In this document: positions 7,587 to 16,642 of the stretch, one piece after another | How positions within the stretch are numbered: the stretch's first letter is position 1 | Layout of the letters: every line of letters starts with the position of its first letter | Assembly (NCBI GenBank): GCA_944381495.1 | Contig: CALWLJ010000018.1 | Location: forward strand, 1-64,000 | DNA: 64,000 nucleotides | Reading direction: 5' to 3' | From: an uncultured Mediterraneibacter sp. | GTDB lineage: Bacteria; Bacillota; Clostridia; Lachnospirales; Lachnospiraceae | The notes under the pieces: model-generated | Told to the model about the DNA's origin: nothing | What the model saw: the letters and a program-made list of their open reading frames with translations, nothing else | Database searches by the model: none | Position numbers and translations under genes: made by a program

Positions 7587-8477
7587 TTACCGATAGGACT
7601 TCTCGTAGATCGCCGCACACTCTTCATCTGTCATCTGCACCGGATCAGACATGAACAGGCCGCCCATGGTAGCGCGGGCATTTTTCGCCAGTGTCATGCA
7701 CTCGTCTTTCTGGATGCCGTAGTCAGACATTTTCAGATCCGCCACGCCGCATGCCTCCTGGAGCTCCACAAGAGCGGTCACGAAATCCATGGGATCCTTT
7801 GCGTCTGTCTTGCCAAGAGCCTGTGCCATGCGGATGAACCGGTCATCGCAGCAGTGCTTGTTGACAAAGTGAGTATAGTACTCCTTTGAGATCATGATCA
7901 GCCCTGCGCCGTGAGGCAGAGCCTGATGATATGCGCTCATGGCATGTTCCATAGCGTGTTCGCTTGTGCAGGAGCCCACGACCATAGAATAACCGGACAT
8001 GGTGTTGGCAAACGCCACGTGCTCACGGGCTTCCATATCGCTTCCGTCCTTTACCGCGCGGGCCAGATATTTTCCGATATTCTCGATAGCAGCCAGCTGC
8101 ACCATATCGCCCATCAGGCTGGAGACACCGGAAATATACCCCTCTGTAGAGTGAAACAGTGCGTCAAATCCCTGATATGCCGTAAACTTCGGCGGAACCG
8201 TAGCCATCAGCTCCGGATCTACAACTGCGATCACCGGGAACAGGCTGTCCATGCCGCCGCACCCGATCTTCTCATTTGTCTCCGGGTTCGTTACAACGCC
8301 CCACTGGTCTACCTCTGAACCGGTTCCTGCTGTAGTAGTGATGGCGATAAGCGGAAGTGTCGGATTTACAAGGGGCTGCATCTTTCCTGTAGCTCCCGCC
8401 ACATAGTCCCACAGATCGCCAGGCTGAAGCGCATACATTGCCATGATCTTTGCAGCGTCCATGACAGATCCGCCGCC
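7587..8477 (-). pseudogene. Iron-containing alcohol dehydrogenase, 5'-truncated and fused to a MATE gene
   Basis: The C-terminal about 295 residues of a group III (iron-dependent) alcohol dehydrogenase are intact. They begin at the GGGSVMDAAK nucleotide-binding motif, which normally lies near residue 95-100, and include the metal ligands in DALFHSTEG and in EHAMSAYHQALPHGAG. The first quarter of the enzyme, including most of the NAD-binding domain, is missing. Upstream of the motif the frame stays open by chance, but it reads through MATE exporter sequence in a different frame, so the apparent long protein is not real. The join lies at about 8467-8477, where GGCGGCGGATC would suit both parent genes. 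I infer a single deletion that removed the 3' end of the exporter and the 5' end of the dehydrogenase. Confidence 0.8.
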
Positions 8478-9586
8478 TCCTCTGACAGAGCATACCCCCG
8501 CAGGACAAGCGGTGCCGCCAACATGATCAGCCCATTCCACAGAATGGACGCCGCAAAAGTGATCCGAAGGAGCTTGCGCATATAATAATCCGCAGCCTCT
8601 GCATCTCCGGCTCCCATGCACTGACCGATCACAGTGACAAATGCCAGCCCCATCGAAGTCCCCATGAGAGCCGCCACGGACCAGAAGCTCTGTGCCACGC
8701 CGTTGGCTGCGATCTGGACCGTTCCGAAAAGTGCGGTGATACTGCTCAGCGCAACCTTCGTCAGCTGGAACAGACCGTTCTCGACCCCGTTGGGAACAGC
8801 AATCCCCAGGATCCGTTTCACCATGTCCCCGTCCCAATGGAAAATATTCTTCCACTCCAGCCGGATCCACAGCCGCTGTCCTGCATCTGCACTGTCCTTT
8901 CTCCGGAAGCACAGCACAAGGATGACCCATGCCGAAAATGTTCTGGCGATCAGGGACGGGTAGGCAACTCCTGCCACTCCTGCGTGAAGTACAAACACAC
9001 CGATGGCATTTCCCACAATGTTGATTCCGTTGGCTGCCAGAGAGATATTCATAGTCACATTTGTCTTTCCCATGCTCCGATATATGGCAGCGCCGGCATT
9101 ATAGACGGCTATGGCCGGGTAAGAATATGCGGAAATCTGCAGGTAAGTCACACATGCTTCCATCACATCCTGCTCCACCTCTCCAAACAGAAGACGCAGC
9201 AGCTGCCGTTTCAGCGCAAGAGAAAAGATCATGGCTGACGCTGAAAAGACCGCTGATATCATAACCAGCTGTCCGGCAGACAGGCCGCCGTTCCTGCTGT
9301 CCCGGCTCCCGATATACTGGCTGACCACCACCGCGCCGCCTGCTGCCAGAGCAGAAAACAGGAAGATAAAGACCGTATTAAACATATTGACAAGGGAAAC
9401 GCCCGACACAGCCGCCTCCCCTGCATAGCTCACCATGAAGGTATCGGAGACGCCTACCAGCACCTCCAGCAGCTGCTCCAGAAAAAGAGGAAGGATCAGC
9501 ACCTTCAGATCATGATCTGAAAATATCTTCCGGTCATCCGGTATCCCCCGGACCGGTTCCGTGATCCGATATATCAGCTGTCTCAT
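8467..9586 (-). pseudogene. MATE family efflux transporter, 3'-truncated
   Basis: About 374 residues of a MATE (multidrug and toxic compound extrusion) antiporter are present from a good start (GAGGG seven bases before the ATG). They include PLFLEQLLEVLVGVSDTFMV at the beginning and repeated hydrophobic helices with the mid-protein signature VPNGVENGLFQLTKVALSS. Family members have about 445 residues and twelve helices; here the last one or two helices are replaced by 32 residues of frame-shifted alcohol dehydrogenase sequence ending RELQERCSPL. The protein is probably non-functional, though a truncated product could still be made. Together with the dehydrogenase remnant it records a deletion fusion. 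Confidence 0.8.
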
Positions 9587-9696
9587 TGAACTTCCCTCAC
9601 CTTGAAAATCTTCTGATTTCTTTCATATAAAGTATAGTTCTTCGGCGCTGATATATCCAATACTTAGTTTTAATGGGGGAATATGCCTGAAAGGCA

Positions 9697-10416
9697 TTAA
9701 GATTTCTTTAACTTTTCACGAGCGACGCTAAGAATTTCATTTATATTCTTTTCATTAACAGCCTTCGGATTTTCCTGCTGTATTTCCATAAGAATATCTT
9801 TATTATCCGATTCTTCATTACGAATATAAGAATAAGCTTCCAAGTAACTTTTATTATTTATCAACTTGGTTATAAATTCCTTCATATCCTCTGAAACAAT
9901 TTCCCATGAACCATACAGTTTCTCTACCGCATGACCAATTCTGTCCATTGTAATAGGATCTTTCTTTTTCTCATGTGACATAAGAATTCCAGTTATATCA
10001 GATAAGTCATTTTTATATTTTCTTCCCGATACAAGCTTCATAGCAATCAAATATTCGCCGCCAATGGTTCTCACAGTTAATATATTTGAAAATGTTTTAT
10101 AATACACGGAACACTCTACAAGTTTTGATGAATAGGATCTGGTCCTCATAAAATCATTGTTCATCCAGCCTGCAGGTAAATCAAACTTGTTTCCTACAGT
10201 GCTTATAACGTCTTTCCTTGCACTTGAAGCCAGTATAATCGCATCTATATCATATGTCATCTCACGAAAACCATAATTTGCTACAATAGCCGCTCCTCCT
10301 GTCAATATGATTTCAGCCTTCATGTATTTTCCGTTTTTCTTTCGAAATTCTTTTGCCAGCTCTCTAAGATACAGATCCAGATTTTTCTTTGAAAACGAAA
10401 TCTTTTCATTCAACAT
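9697..10416 (-). CDS. Nucleotidyltransferase-like protein (DUF6036/AbiEii-type), putative toxin
   Basis: This 239-residue protein has a nucleotidyltransferase-like core: ILTGGAAIVANYG (the Gly-Gly/Ser motif after the first helix) followed by MTYDIDAIIL, which supplies the paired Asp-x-Asp metal ligands. This pattern is shared with DUF6036 and AbiEii-type proteins. The upstream HTH gene overlaps it by 11 bp, and the antitoxin-like regulator comes first, as in AbiE-type type IV toxin-antitoxin systems. Base composition is clearly more AT-rich than the surroundings, suggesting acquisition by transfer. A role as the toxin of an abortive-infection module is inferred from motif and gene order; chemistry and target are unknown. 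Confidence 0.7.
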   Translation of the reverse strand: MLNEKISFSKKNLDLYLRELAKEFRKKNGKYMKAEIILTGGAAIVANYGFREMTYDIDAIILASSARKDVISTVGNKFDLPAGWMNNDFMRTRSYSSKLVECSVYYKTFSNILTVRTIGGEYLIAMKLVSGRKYKNDLSDITGILMSHEKKKDPITMDRIGHAVEKLYGSWEIVSEDMKEFITKLINNKSYLEAYSYIRNEESDNKDILMEIQQENPKAVNEKNINEILSVAREKLKKS

Positions 10417-10987
10417 CCCTCACCTCGCTTTCGGCAATATTAAACCTCCTAAACTCCGGAATAGATTCTTCCATGCTTTTCTCCATTATGCGTTCGTCTT
10501 GCTCTGCCTTTGCAAGTGCAAGAACGCTTGACGGGTAAACCGGCTTTTCCAGCTTCTTTGATCTGATATCCTTATAATCAGCACAAAGCGGCAGATCATT
10601 CAGTCTGCTCAGATAATCAACCATTGCCAGTAAATACAATGCCTCCCGGTATTGACTTGCCTCATATCTTTTTCGTATTTCACCAGATTCCAGCACCTCA
10701 ATTATGAACGGAATATCTCCTTCTTCCTTGACCCGATGGCAAACACTGCTTTTATAAAGATCAAAAGTATAGCCTGACGGTTTCTTTTTCTCTATAGCAT
10801 CTTCAATCAGTTCTTCCATACTGACGCCAAAAACTTTTGCGATTTTATAAATTGTTTCGGCTGAACACTTCTCAATACTGGCCTTTCCGGAGCAAATATC
10901 ATTAATGGTTGTATAAGGAATGCCGGAAAGCCTGGAAAGCCGATATTTTGACATTTTTCTTGACTCTAATAATTCAATTATATTCAT
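10406..10987 (-). CDS. XRE-family HTH regulator, putative antitoxin
   Basis: Residues 1-65 form an XRE/Cro-type helix-turn-helix (KYRLSRLSGIPYTTINDICSGK). They are followed by about 125 residues with no motif I recognise, presumably for contacting the partner protein. The start has AAGGAG ten bases upstream and a consensus promoter (TTGAAA, 17 bp, TATAAT) directly before it. The spacer of this promoter contains an 18-bp near-palindrome, an arrangement that fits autorepression. It is translationally coupled to the nucleotidyltransferase gene. Antitoxin function is inference. Confidence 0.72.
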   Translation of the reverse strand: MNIIELLESRKMSKYRLSRLSGIPYTTINDICSGKASIEKCSAETIYKIAKVFGVSMEELIEDAIEKKKPSGYTFDLYKSSVCHRVKEEGDIPFIIEVLESGEIRKRYEASQYREALYLLAMVDYLSRLNDLPLCADYKDIRSKKLEKPVYPSSVLALAKAEQDERIMEKSMEESIPEFRRFNIAESEVRDVE

Positions 10988-11010
10988 TATCTCATTTCTC
11001 CTTTTTGATA

Positions 11011-11039
11011 ATTATATCGGTTGACCGTTATATTTTCAA
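11011..11039 (-). promoter_or_regulatory. Autoregulated promoter of the HTH/nucleotidyltransferase pair
   Basis: On the minus strand TTGAAA (11039-11034) and TATAAT (11016-11011) are separated by exactly 17 bp. The spacer and the edge of the -10 hold an 18-bp near-palindrome at 11014-11031 with core CGGT, two bases, ACCG and symmetric ATA/TAT flanks. Binding of the HTH protein there would block RNA polymerase. Confidence 0.7.
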
Positions 11040-11066
11040 GTCTATATTAACATAATGCTGTTCGCT

Positions 11067-11139
11067 GTCCGTTGCCCGGCAAATGTCTGCATGTGCAAGC
11101 ACAGCAGCCACTTGTCGGGCCTATCGCACAAAAAAAAAG
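11067..11139. repeat. Dispersed intergenic repeat, copy B
   Basis: This stretch starts CCGTTGCCCGGCAAATGTC and is near-identical over its first 30 bases to copy A at 573-661. It also shares the later CGGGC-TATCGC and poly-A segment after a deletion. It sits between the HTH promoter and the broken 3' end of an apbE remnant. Confidence 0.6.
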
Positions 11140-11189
11140 TCCCAGCCCTCATAATCGAGATACTTGAACTCTTTGCATATCAAAATGTT

Positions 11190-11490
11190 GCAAAAATTAT
11201 CAGCTCCATTCCCGGCTGCAGACGGATCTCATTGCCGTTCAGTTCCACCTTATCATAACCCACATTCTCAAGAAGCGCCTGAAGCTCCTCCTCTGACGGG
11301 ATCCGGTTCTTATCTGTGGTAAATTCCCAGGCGGTGAGCACCGGGTAGATCGCAGGCTCCAGGGCGCCGCCGCTGTGATTCACGCGGTAAATGTCATATA
11401 AGTATCCATAGCGAAGAATTCCGCTGTCGAAGGCTCGCTCTCCGTCTGCTGCCCCTGCGCCTGCTGTTTCCAGTACTCCTGTTCCGGCAC
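11190..11490 (-). pseudogene. apbE: apbE (FAD:protein FMN transferase) remnant with internal deletion
   Basis: Two pieces of an ApbE-like flavin transferase are recognisable in different frames. The N-terminal piece, at about 11490-11394, contains EFFAMDTYMTFTA, the usual start of the mature domain after the lipoprotein leader. The second piece, from about 11383 to 11190, contains NHSGGALEPAIYPVLTAW, GFTTD-like EFTTDKNRIPSEEEL and LQPGMEL, which belong further along the same family. In intact proteins about 60 residues normally separate the two pieces, so an internal deletion with a frame change has occurred. The 3' two thirds are also missing, ending close to repeat copy B. ApbE attaches FMN to Rnf/Nqr-type proteins; this copy cannot. 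Confidence 0.7.
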
Positions 11491-11742
11491 CTGTCAGCTG
11501 CGGCCAGCATTTTCCATTTGTTTGCGAGTATAAACCATATGGTTGGCAGTATAGCCATTATTTTATCAGCATGGTCATATATGCCGCGACAACTATCTCT
11601 TTCCCCCTCTTCTCTCCTCACAAAGGAAAGCCCGTGTACTCTCTGCCTGCGCGGGAATAAATAGACAAGCCACAAATGCCGTGCTAAAATTAAACCGCCA
11701 TATTTTCACAAAACGGTGGAACAAGGAAAGGAAGGATGTAAC

Positions 11743-14274
11743 ATGATCGATAAAATCAAAATCCGAGGTGCCCGTGTGCACAATCTGAAAAATATAGACG
11801 TTGACGTTCCCCTGAATAAGATCGTCGGTATCGCCGGCGTATCCGGCTCCGGGAAATCCTCTCTTGCCCTCGGCGTCCTGTACGCGGAGGGATCCCGCCG
11901 TTATCTGGAAGCCCTTTCTACCTATACACGGCGGAGGATGACACAGGCCGCAAAGGCTCAGGCGGACCAGGTGCTCTACGTTCCCGCCGCCCTTGCCCTT
12001 CGTCAGCGCCCGGGCGTTCCCGGCATCCGCAGCACCTTCGGTACCGGAACCGAGCTGCTCAATGTCCTGCGTCTCATGTACTCCAGGCTTGCCAGCCACC
12101 GGTGCCCCAATGGCCACTATCTGGCCCCCACGCTTGCAGTTGCCGCGGGACAGTCTCTGATCTGCCCGGAATGCGGTGCGGAATTCTATGCCCCATCTGC
12201 AGAGGAACTGGCATTTAACAGCCAGGGAGCCTGCCGGACCTGCGACGGCACAGGGATCGTGCGGACGGTAGACAGAGATACTCTGGTACCGGACGATTCA
12301 CTGACCATCGATGAAGGAGCTGTAGCGCCCTGGAACTCACTCATGTGGTCCCTGATGACGGACGTCTGCCGGGCTATGGGCGTCCGCACGGACATTCCCT
12401 TCCGGGATCTGACTGAAAGAGAGAAGGATATTGTCTACAACGGTCCTGCAGAGAAAAAGCACATTCTCTACCGTCCGAAGAATCCAAAGAGCACAGATCA
12501 GGCTACAGAACTGGACTTCACCTTTTTCAACGCAGTCTATACAGTGGAAAATGCCCTGTCCAAGGTGAAAGATGAAAAAGGGATGAAACGAGTAGAAAAA
12601 TTTCTGAAACAGGATATCTGTCCGGACTGCGGCGGCACCCGGCTGTCAGCGGCGGCCCGTGCTCCGAAGCTGATGGGAATCTCTCTGGATCAGGCATGCG
12701 GGATGCCGCTCTCACGCCTGGCCAAATGGGCTGCGGCAGTTCCTGCCTCCCTTCCGGAGGAAATGCGCCCTATGGCGGAGAGTATCTGCCAGTCCTTCCA
12801 GGATGTAGCCAGACGGCTTCTGGATCTGGGTCTGGGATACCTTTCCCTCGACCGGGCCGCTTCCACCCTCTCTACAGGAGAGCGGCAGCGCATGCAGCTG
12901 GCCCGTGCCGTCCGGAACCGGACCACAGGCGTTCTCTATGTACTGGACGAGCCCTCCATCGGACTGCACCCTTCCAACATCACCGGACTGACCGGCGTCA
13001 TGGAGGATCTGATCGCGGACGGCAACTCCGTAGTCTTGGTAGACCATGATACCCAGGTACTCTCCACGGCGGACTGGATCATTGAGATGGGGCCCGGCGC
13101 CGGAGCAGACGGCGGGACTGTTATCGCCCAGGGCACTCCTTCCGCACTTTCAGAAGATCCCCGTTCCCTGATTGGCCCCTTCCTGACACACCATGAGGCC
13201 AGCGCTTCTCCTTCCGGCCTGTCCGTCAGCGCCGGGGATCGGATCTTCGCCAGAAAGCGGGCATCCGCCGGAGAGATGTTCGACTATGGCCGGATCCAGC
13301 TGTCCACCGGTCCGATCCATACCGTAAAGCCGCTGAACGCAGAACTCCCAAAAGGCCGTCTGACCGTCATCACAGGGGTCTCCGGTTCCGGCAAGACTAC
13401 ACTGATTCTGGAAAGCCTTGTACCCGGACTGGAAGCCGCCATCTCCGGGAAGAAGCTGCCGGGACATGTTCTCTCTGCAGACGCGGCAGGGATTCGGCAT
13501 GTCAAGCTCATCGACGCCACACCCATCGGCATCAATGTCCGCTCTACTGTAGCTACATATGCAAATGTACACGACGAACTACGGAAAACATTTGCCAGGA
13601 CAGCGGATGCCAAGGCGCAGGGACGGAAAGCAGGAGACTTCTCCTACAATACCGGGAAACTCCGCTGCCCGGTCTGCGACGGGACCGGATCCATCAGTCT
13701 GGACGTACAGTTCCTGCCGGATGTGGAAATCACATGTCCGGAGTGCCGGGGATCCAGATATTCCAAAGACGCCTGGAAGATCAAATACAGAAATAAAAAG
13801 GAGCAGGAATATTCCCTCCCTGAATTGATGGATATGAATGTAAACCGGGCGCTGGACGCCTGCCAGGATCTGAAGCTGGTCCGCCAGAGGCTGCAGGTAT
13901 TGCAGGATCTCGGCCTGGGCTATCTGACTCTTGGAGAAGAGACGCCCAGCCTGTCAGGCGGGGAAGCTCAGCGCCTGAAACTGGCCGGGGAGATGGGGAA
14001 GGCCCAGTCCGATTCCCTGTTCATCTTTGACGAGCCTACCATCGGACTTCACCCCCTGGATGTACGGACTCTGCTCAAAGTGTTCCAGACGCTCATCGAC
14101 CAGGGCGCCACTGTCATCGTCATCGAACACGATCTGGATGTGATATGCAGCGCAGACTACATCATTGATATGGGGCCCGGCGGAGGTGAAGAGGGGGGAC
14201 GGATCGTAGCAGCCGGGACGCCGGAAGAGATCCGGAATACGCCGGAGAGCATTACCGGGAAATATATCGTCTGA
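11743..14274 (+). CDS. UvrA-like excinuclease ATPase (short UvrA paralogue)
   Basis: This is an ABC-type ATPase of the UvrA family with 843 residues, shorter than housekeeping UvrA (about 940). Two Walker A motifs (GVSGSGKSS near residue 31, GVSGSGKTT near 545) and two signature helices (LSTGERQRMQLARAV and LSGGEAQRLKLAGEM) are present. Zinc-ligand cysteine pairs include CRTCDGTG, CPDCGGTR, CPVCDGTG and CPECRGSR. Short UvrA paralogues of this kind have been linked to repair of, or resistance to, DNA-binding drugs. No uvrB or uvrC is nearby. I chose ATG 11743, which has AGGAAGGA seven bases upstream, over a GTG at 11716. The first signature reads LSTGE instead of LSGGE, a minor deviation. Confidence 0.88.
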   Translation: MIDKIKIRGARVHNLKNIDVDVPLNKIVGIAGVSGSGKSSLALGVLYAEGSRRYLEALSTYTRRRMTQAAKAQADQVLYVPAALALRQRPGVPGIRSTFGTGTELLNVLRLMYSRLASHRCPNGHYLAPTLAVAAGQSLICPECGAEFYAPSAEELAFNSQGACRTCDGTGIVRTVDRDTLVPDDSLTIDEGAVAPWNSLMWSLMTDVCRAMGVRTDIPFRDLTEREKDIVYNGPAEKKHILYRPKNPKSTDQATELDFTFFNAVYTVENALSKVKDEKGMKRVEKFLKQDICPDCGGTRLSAAARAPKLMGISLDQACGMPLSRLAKWAAAVPASLPEEMRPMAESICQSFQDVARRLLDLGLGYLSLDRAASTLSTGERQRMQLARAVRNRTTGVLYVLDEPSIGLHPSNITGLTGVMEDLIADGNSVVLVDHDTQVLSTADWIIEMGPGAGADGGTVIAQGTPSALSEDPRSLIGPFLTHHEASASPSGLSVSAGDRIFARKRASAGEMFDYGRIQLSTGPIHTVKPLNAELPKGRLTVITGVSGSGKTTLILESLVPGLEAAISGKKLPGHVLSADAAGIRHVKLIDATPIGINVRSTVATYANVHDELRKTFARTADAKAQGRKAGDFSYNTGKLRCPVCDGTGSISLDVQFLPDVEITCPECRGSRYSKDAWKIKYRNKKEQEYSLPELMDMNVNRALDACQDLKLVRQRLQVLQDLGLGYLTLGEETPSLSGGEAQRLKLAGEMGKAQSDSLFIFDEPTIGLHPLDVRTLLKVFQTLIDQGATVIVIEHDLDVICSADYIIDMGPGGGEEGGRIVAAGTPEEIRNTPESITGKYIV

Positions 14275-14323
14275 GCAAATCGACTGAGCCATTGACCAAA
14301 TGGGCTCAAGGCCAGAAATAAGA

Positions 14324-14364
14324 TAAAAAATCAGCCCGGAGAGGCAGTCCTTCTACCTCTCCGG
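14324..14364 (-). terminator. Rho-independent terminator of the GHKL kinase gene
   Basis: CCGGAGAGG (14336-14344) and CCTCTCCGG (14356-14364) pair perfectly, and on the minus strand the hairpin is followed by TTTTTT (14330-14325). The stem overlaps the kinase stop codon. Confidence 0.8.
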
Positions 14365-15669
14365 CGGGAAAAATATATTCAGATAAAACATGTTATTCTC
14401 AACAGCAAAGCTGATCGTTCCATTATACTGTTCTACTATGTACTGCATGCTCTTTACCCCAAATCCGTGATGGCCCGCATCCGGCTTCGTAGTCTGTGGG
14501 ATTCCCTCCCGGATAACAGGACTTTTCTTGCAGTAATTTGTCATATGGATCTCGACGATTCCCTTTACATTGCTGACAGTGAGACTGATAATCCTCATCT
14601 GAGGATCTTCCAGTTCCATAACGGCGTCTACAGCATTCTCAAGGGCATTATTAAACAGAGAATAGGTATGGGACGCCGTAAGAAACGAGAGGCAGCTTCC
14701 GTCAGCAATACAGCTGAACTGTATCTGATTCTGAATAAAATAAGTCTGTTTCTTATACAGGATAACATCCAGGATCTCATTTCCCGTCTTGATCGAAGTA
14801 TCATAAATGGATATAGCTGACTTCAGTTCATCCAGTTCTTTTTCTGTCAGCTTTCCCGAATACTGGTTCAACTGATGCCGAAGATCATGACACATGGTAT
14901 TGATCGCATCCATATCACTCCGTATATTTTCATACTGCTTCTTTTCTGCATAGAGCAGCTCCCCTGTGATGCGAAGTTCCTCACTGATCCTTTCCTGCTC
15001 CAGGATCCCCTTCTGGGCAAACAGCACCATAAAACCATACAGGATAGAAAGGACCCGGATTACCAGAGCAAGTCGGCTGTCCTGCACTTCCAGCGGGCGG
15101 CTGTAGGAACTGATCGGTACCGTGACAGCGGTGATCACAACGGAAAATATTACGATCATTCGTGTAGAACGTCCTGTATGCGTATATATTTTCTTTCTTC
15201 TAAACAGAAGGGAAAGAAGAAAGATCAGGATAAAATGAAAGATGTAATATACACCCCAGTCCAGCCACTGCGGCAAAGCGGCCTCGGGGAAAAACGAAAA
15301 GCTGTTGTACGGATCCATCCCCAGCATCAGATAGATGAATTCATATATCCTTCCCACAACAATCTGAGTGGCAATTCCGGCACAGATGGCAAGAAGCCGC
15401 TCTGCTGCAGATTCCCGGTAAATAAATGTCATAGAGGCAAATGCCAGTACATAAAAGCAAAAGGTTATAAAAATATTAACAGAAACCCCCGGAAATGCCG
15501 CATAGACGCCGCTCAGCGGAATCAGGACTGCCACTGAACACAGGATACACAACAATGTCCTCAGATAAAATCTTTGCCTTCTGCGGAATGGAAGCGTATA
15601 GAAAAAGATACAGAAAAAGATCTCAAACATACTGGCGCACTTGATCAAAAACGCATAGGAATTTATCAT
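14353..15669 (-). CDS. GHKL-domain sensor histidine kinase (AgrC-like)
   Basis: This 438-residue protein has six or so membrane helices in its first 200 residues and a cytoplasmic kinase part. The H box MCHDLRHQLNQY lies near residue 260, and the ATP-binding domain of the GHKL type has the N box LFNNALENAVDAV and the glycine-rich GHHGFGVKSMQYIVEQY. This layout matches the AgrC/ComD class, which usually senses peptide signals. It overlaps the LytTR regulator by four bases. No AgrB or AgrD-like peptide gene is visible next to it, so the ligand is unknown. The divergent lipoprotein and glycosidase genes are plausible targets by position. Confidence 0.88.
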   Translation of the reverse strand: MINSYAFLIKCASMFEIFFCIFFYTLPFRRRQRFYLRTLLCILCSVAVLIPLSGVYAAFPGVSVNIFITFCFYVLAFASMTFIYRESAAERLLAICAGIATQIVVGRIYEFIYLMLGMDPYNSFSFFPEAALPQWLDWGVYYIFHFILIFLLSLLFRRKKIYTHTGRSTRMIVIFSVVITAVTVPISSYSRPLEVQDSRLALVIRVLSILYGFMVLFAQKGILEQERISEELRITGELLYAEKKQYENIRSDMDAINTMCHDLRHQLNQYSGKLTEKELDELKSAISIYDTSIKTGNEILDVILYKKQTYFIQNQIQFSCIADGSCLSFLTASHTYSLFNNALENAVDAVMELEDPQMRIISLTVSNVKGIVEIHMTNYCKKSPVIREGIPQTTKPDAGHHGFGVKSMQYIVEQYNGTISFAVENNMFYLNIFFPPER

Positions 15670-16382
15670 GGCTTAGAACTCCTTTCCAGGTAGTCTGTAA
15701 AACGGCGCACAAATTCTTTCTTCCGGGGCTGGCTGATCTGCAGCTCCGCTCCGTCAACAACAGCAGTAAATCCTTTTATCTTCTGCACATATTTCAGATT
15801 GACAAGATAGCAGCTGTTGCACCGCACAAAGGAAAAGTCTTTTAACTTCTCTTCGGCAGAGGCAAGAGTAGCATACTGTCTGTAGTTCTTCTCTCCGGCA
15901 TGGTATATCAGATGATGTCCCTGCGTCTCAATATAGCGGATCTCACCGATCCCCAGACGCACCTTTCCCTCTGCTGTGGAAAGCAGGATTTCTGTTTCTC
16001 TTTCCCGTGGCTTTATCCGCATCATGGCACGTGACATTTTCATAGAGAAATCATAATAGTTCACCGGTTTGAGGATATAGTCAAGGGCATCAACCTCATA
16101 CCCCTTTATGGCATACTGGGCAAGGCTTGTGATAAATATAAGAATTACGGATGGGTCGATCTCTCTCAGTTTATGAGCCGCGTCCATCCCATTCAGATAG
16201 GGCATCCGGATATCCATAAAGACAAGATCATAATCCCCCGGATAATTTTCCAGAAACGACACTGCATTTCGAAAACGGATCACAGAAAATTCCTGTCCTT
16301 TTTCTTCTGCGAACCGCTCCAGATATTCTTTCAGTAAATCTGCATAATCATTTTCATCTTCCACTACTGCTATTTTAAACAT
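15666..16382 (-). CDS. LytTR-family response regulator (AgrA-like)
   Basis: The 238-residue protein has a receiver domain with acidic residues EDE (8-10), phosphoacceptor Asp57 in LVFMDIRMPYLNG and the switch Lys in YILKPVNYYDF. A C-terminal LytTR DNA-binding domain follows (about residues 135-235), including IRYIETQGHHLIYH and FVRCNSCYLVNLKYVQKI. LytTR proteins bind pairs of short direct repeats upstream of their targets. It forms a two-gene operon with the GHKL kinase and is transcribed away from the lipoprotein/GH3 genes across a 260-bp AT-rich region. Confidence 0.92.
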   Translation of the reverse strand: MFKIAVVEDENDYADLLKEYLERFAEEKGQEFSVIRFRNAVSFLENYPGDYDLVFMDIRMPYLNGMDAAHKLREIDPSVILIFITSLAQYAIKGYEVDALDYILKPVNYYDFSMKMSRAMMRIKPRERETEILLSTAEGKVRLGIGEIRYIETQGHHLIYHAGEKNYRQYATLASAEEKLKDFSFVRCNSCYLVNLKYVQKIKGFTAVVDGAELQISQPRKKEFVRRFTDYLERSSKP

Positions 16383-16484
16383 TTTCCATTTCCCCCAGAC
16401 GTAGCCTCAGTTTTTAAAATTGTAATAATCATATAATATTCCATCTCTTTCATCAAGAAATCCAAAAGTTATTAAGAAAAAACA

Positions 16485-16535
16485 GCATAATCTAAGAAAA
16501 TACTTCATGAATTAAAGGGCCTCTTTAGATTATGC
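16485..16535. repeat. 11-bp inverted repeat upstream of the lipoprotein gene
   Basis: GCATAATCTAA at 16485-16495 matches the reverse complement of TTAGATTATGC at 16525-16535, with a 29-base loop. It lies in the divergent region between the LytTR regulator and the lipoprotein/GH3 genes and could be an RNA hairpin or a regulator site. Confidence 0.5.
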
Positions 16536-16642
16536 CGCAAAATTTCAGTTCTCCCTGCTTTTGTTGAATATGCACACAATCCGGATTATCCTGTGGAAGA
16601 ATCAAATACAAATCACCCAAACAAAGAATGGAGGAAAAACTT

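Noticed and set aside
7587-8930. A single long frame of 447 codons ending in alcohol dehydrogenase
   Set aside because: Its first 155 codons are an alternative frame of the MATE gene and have no protein character; only the part after 8477 is dehydrogenase.
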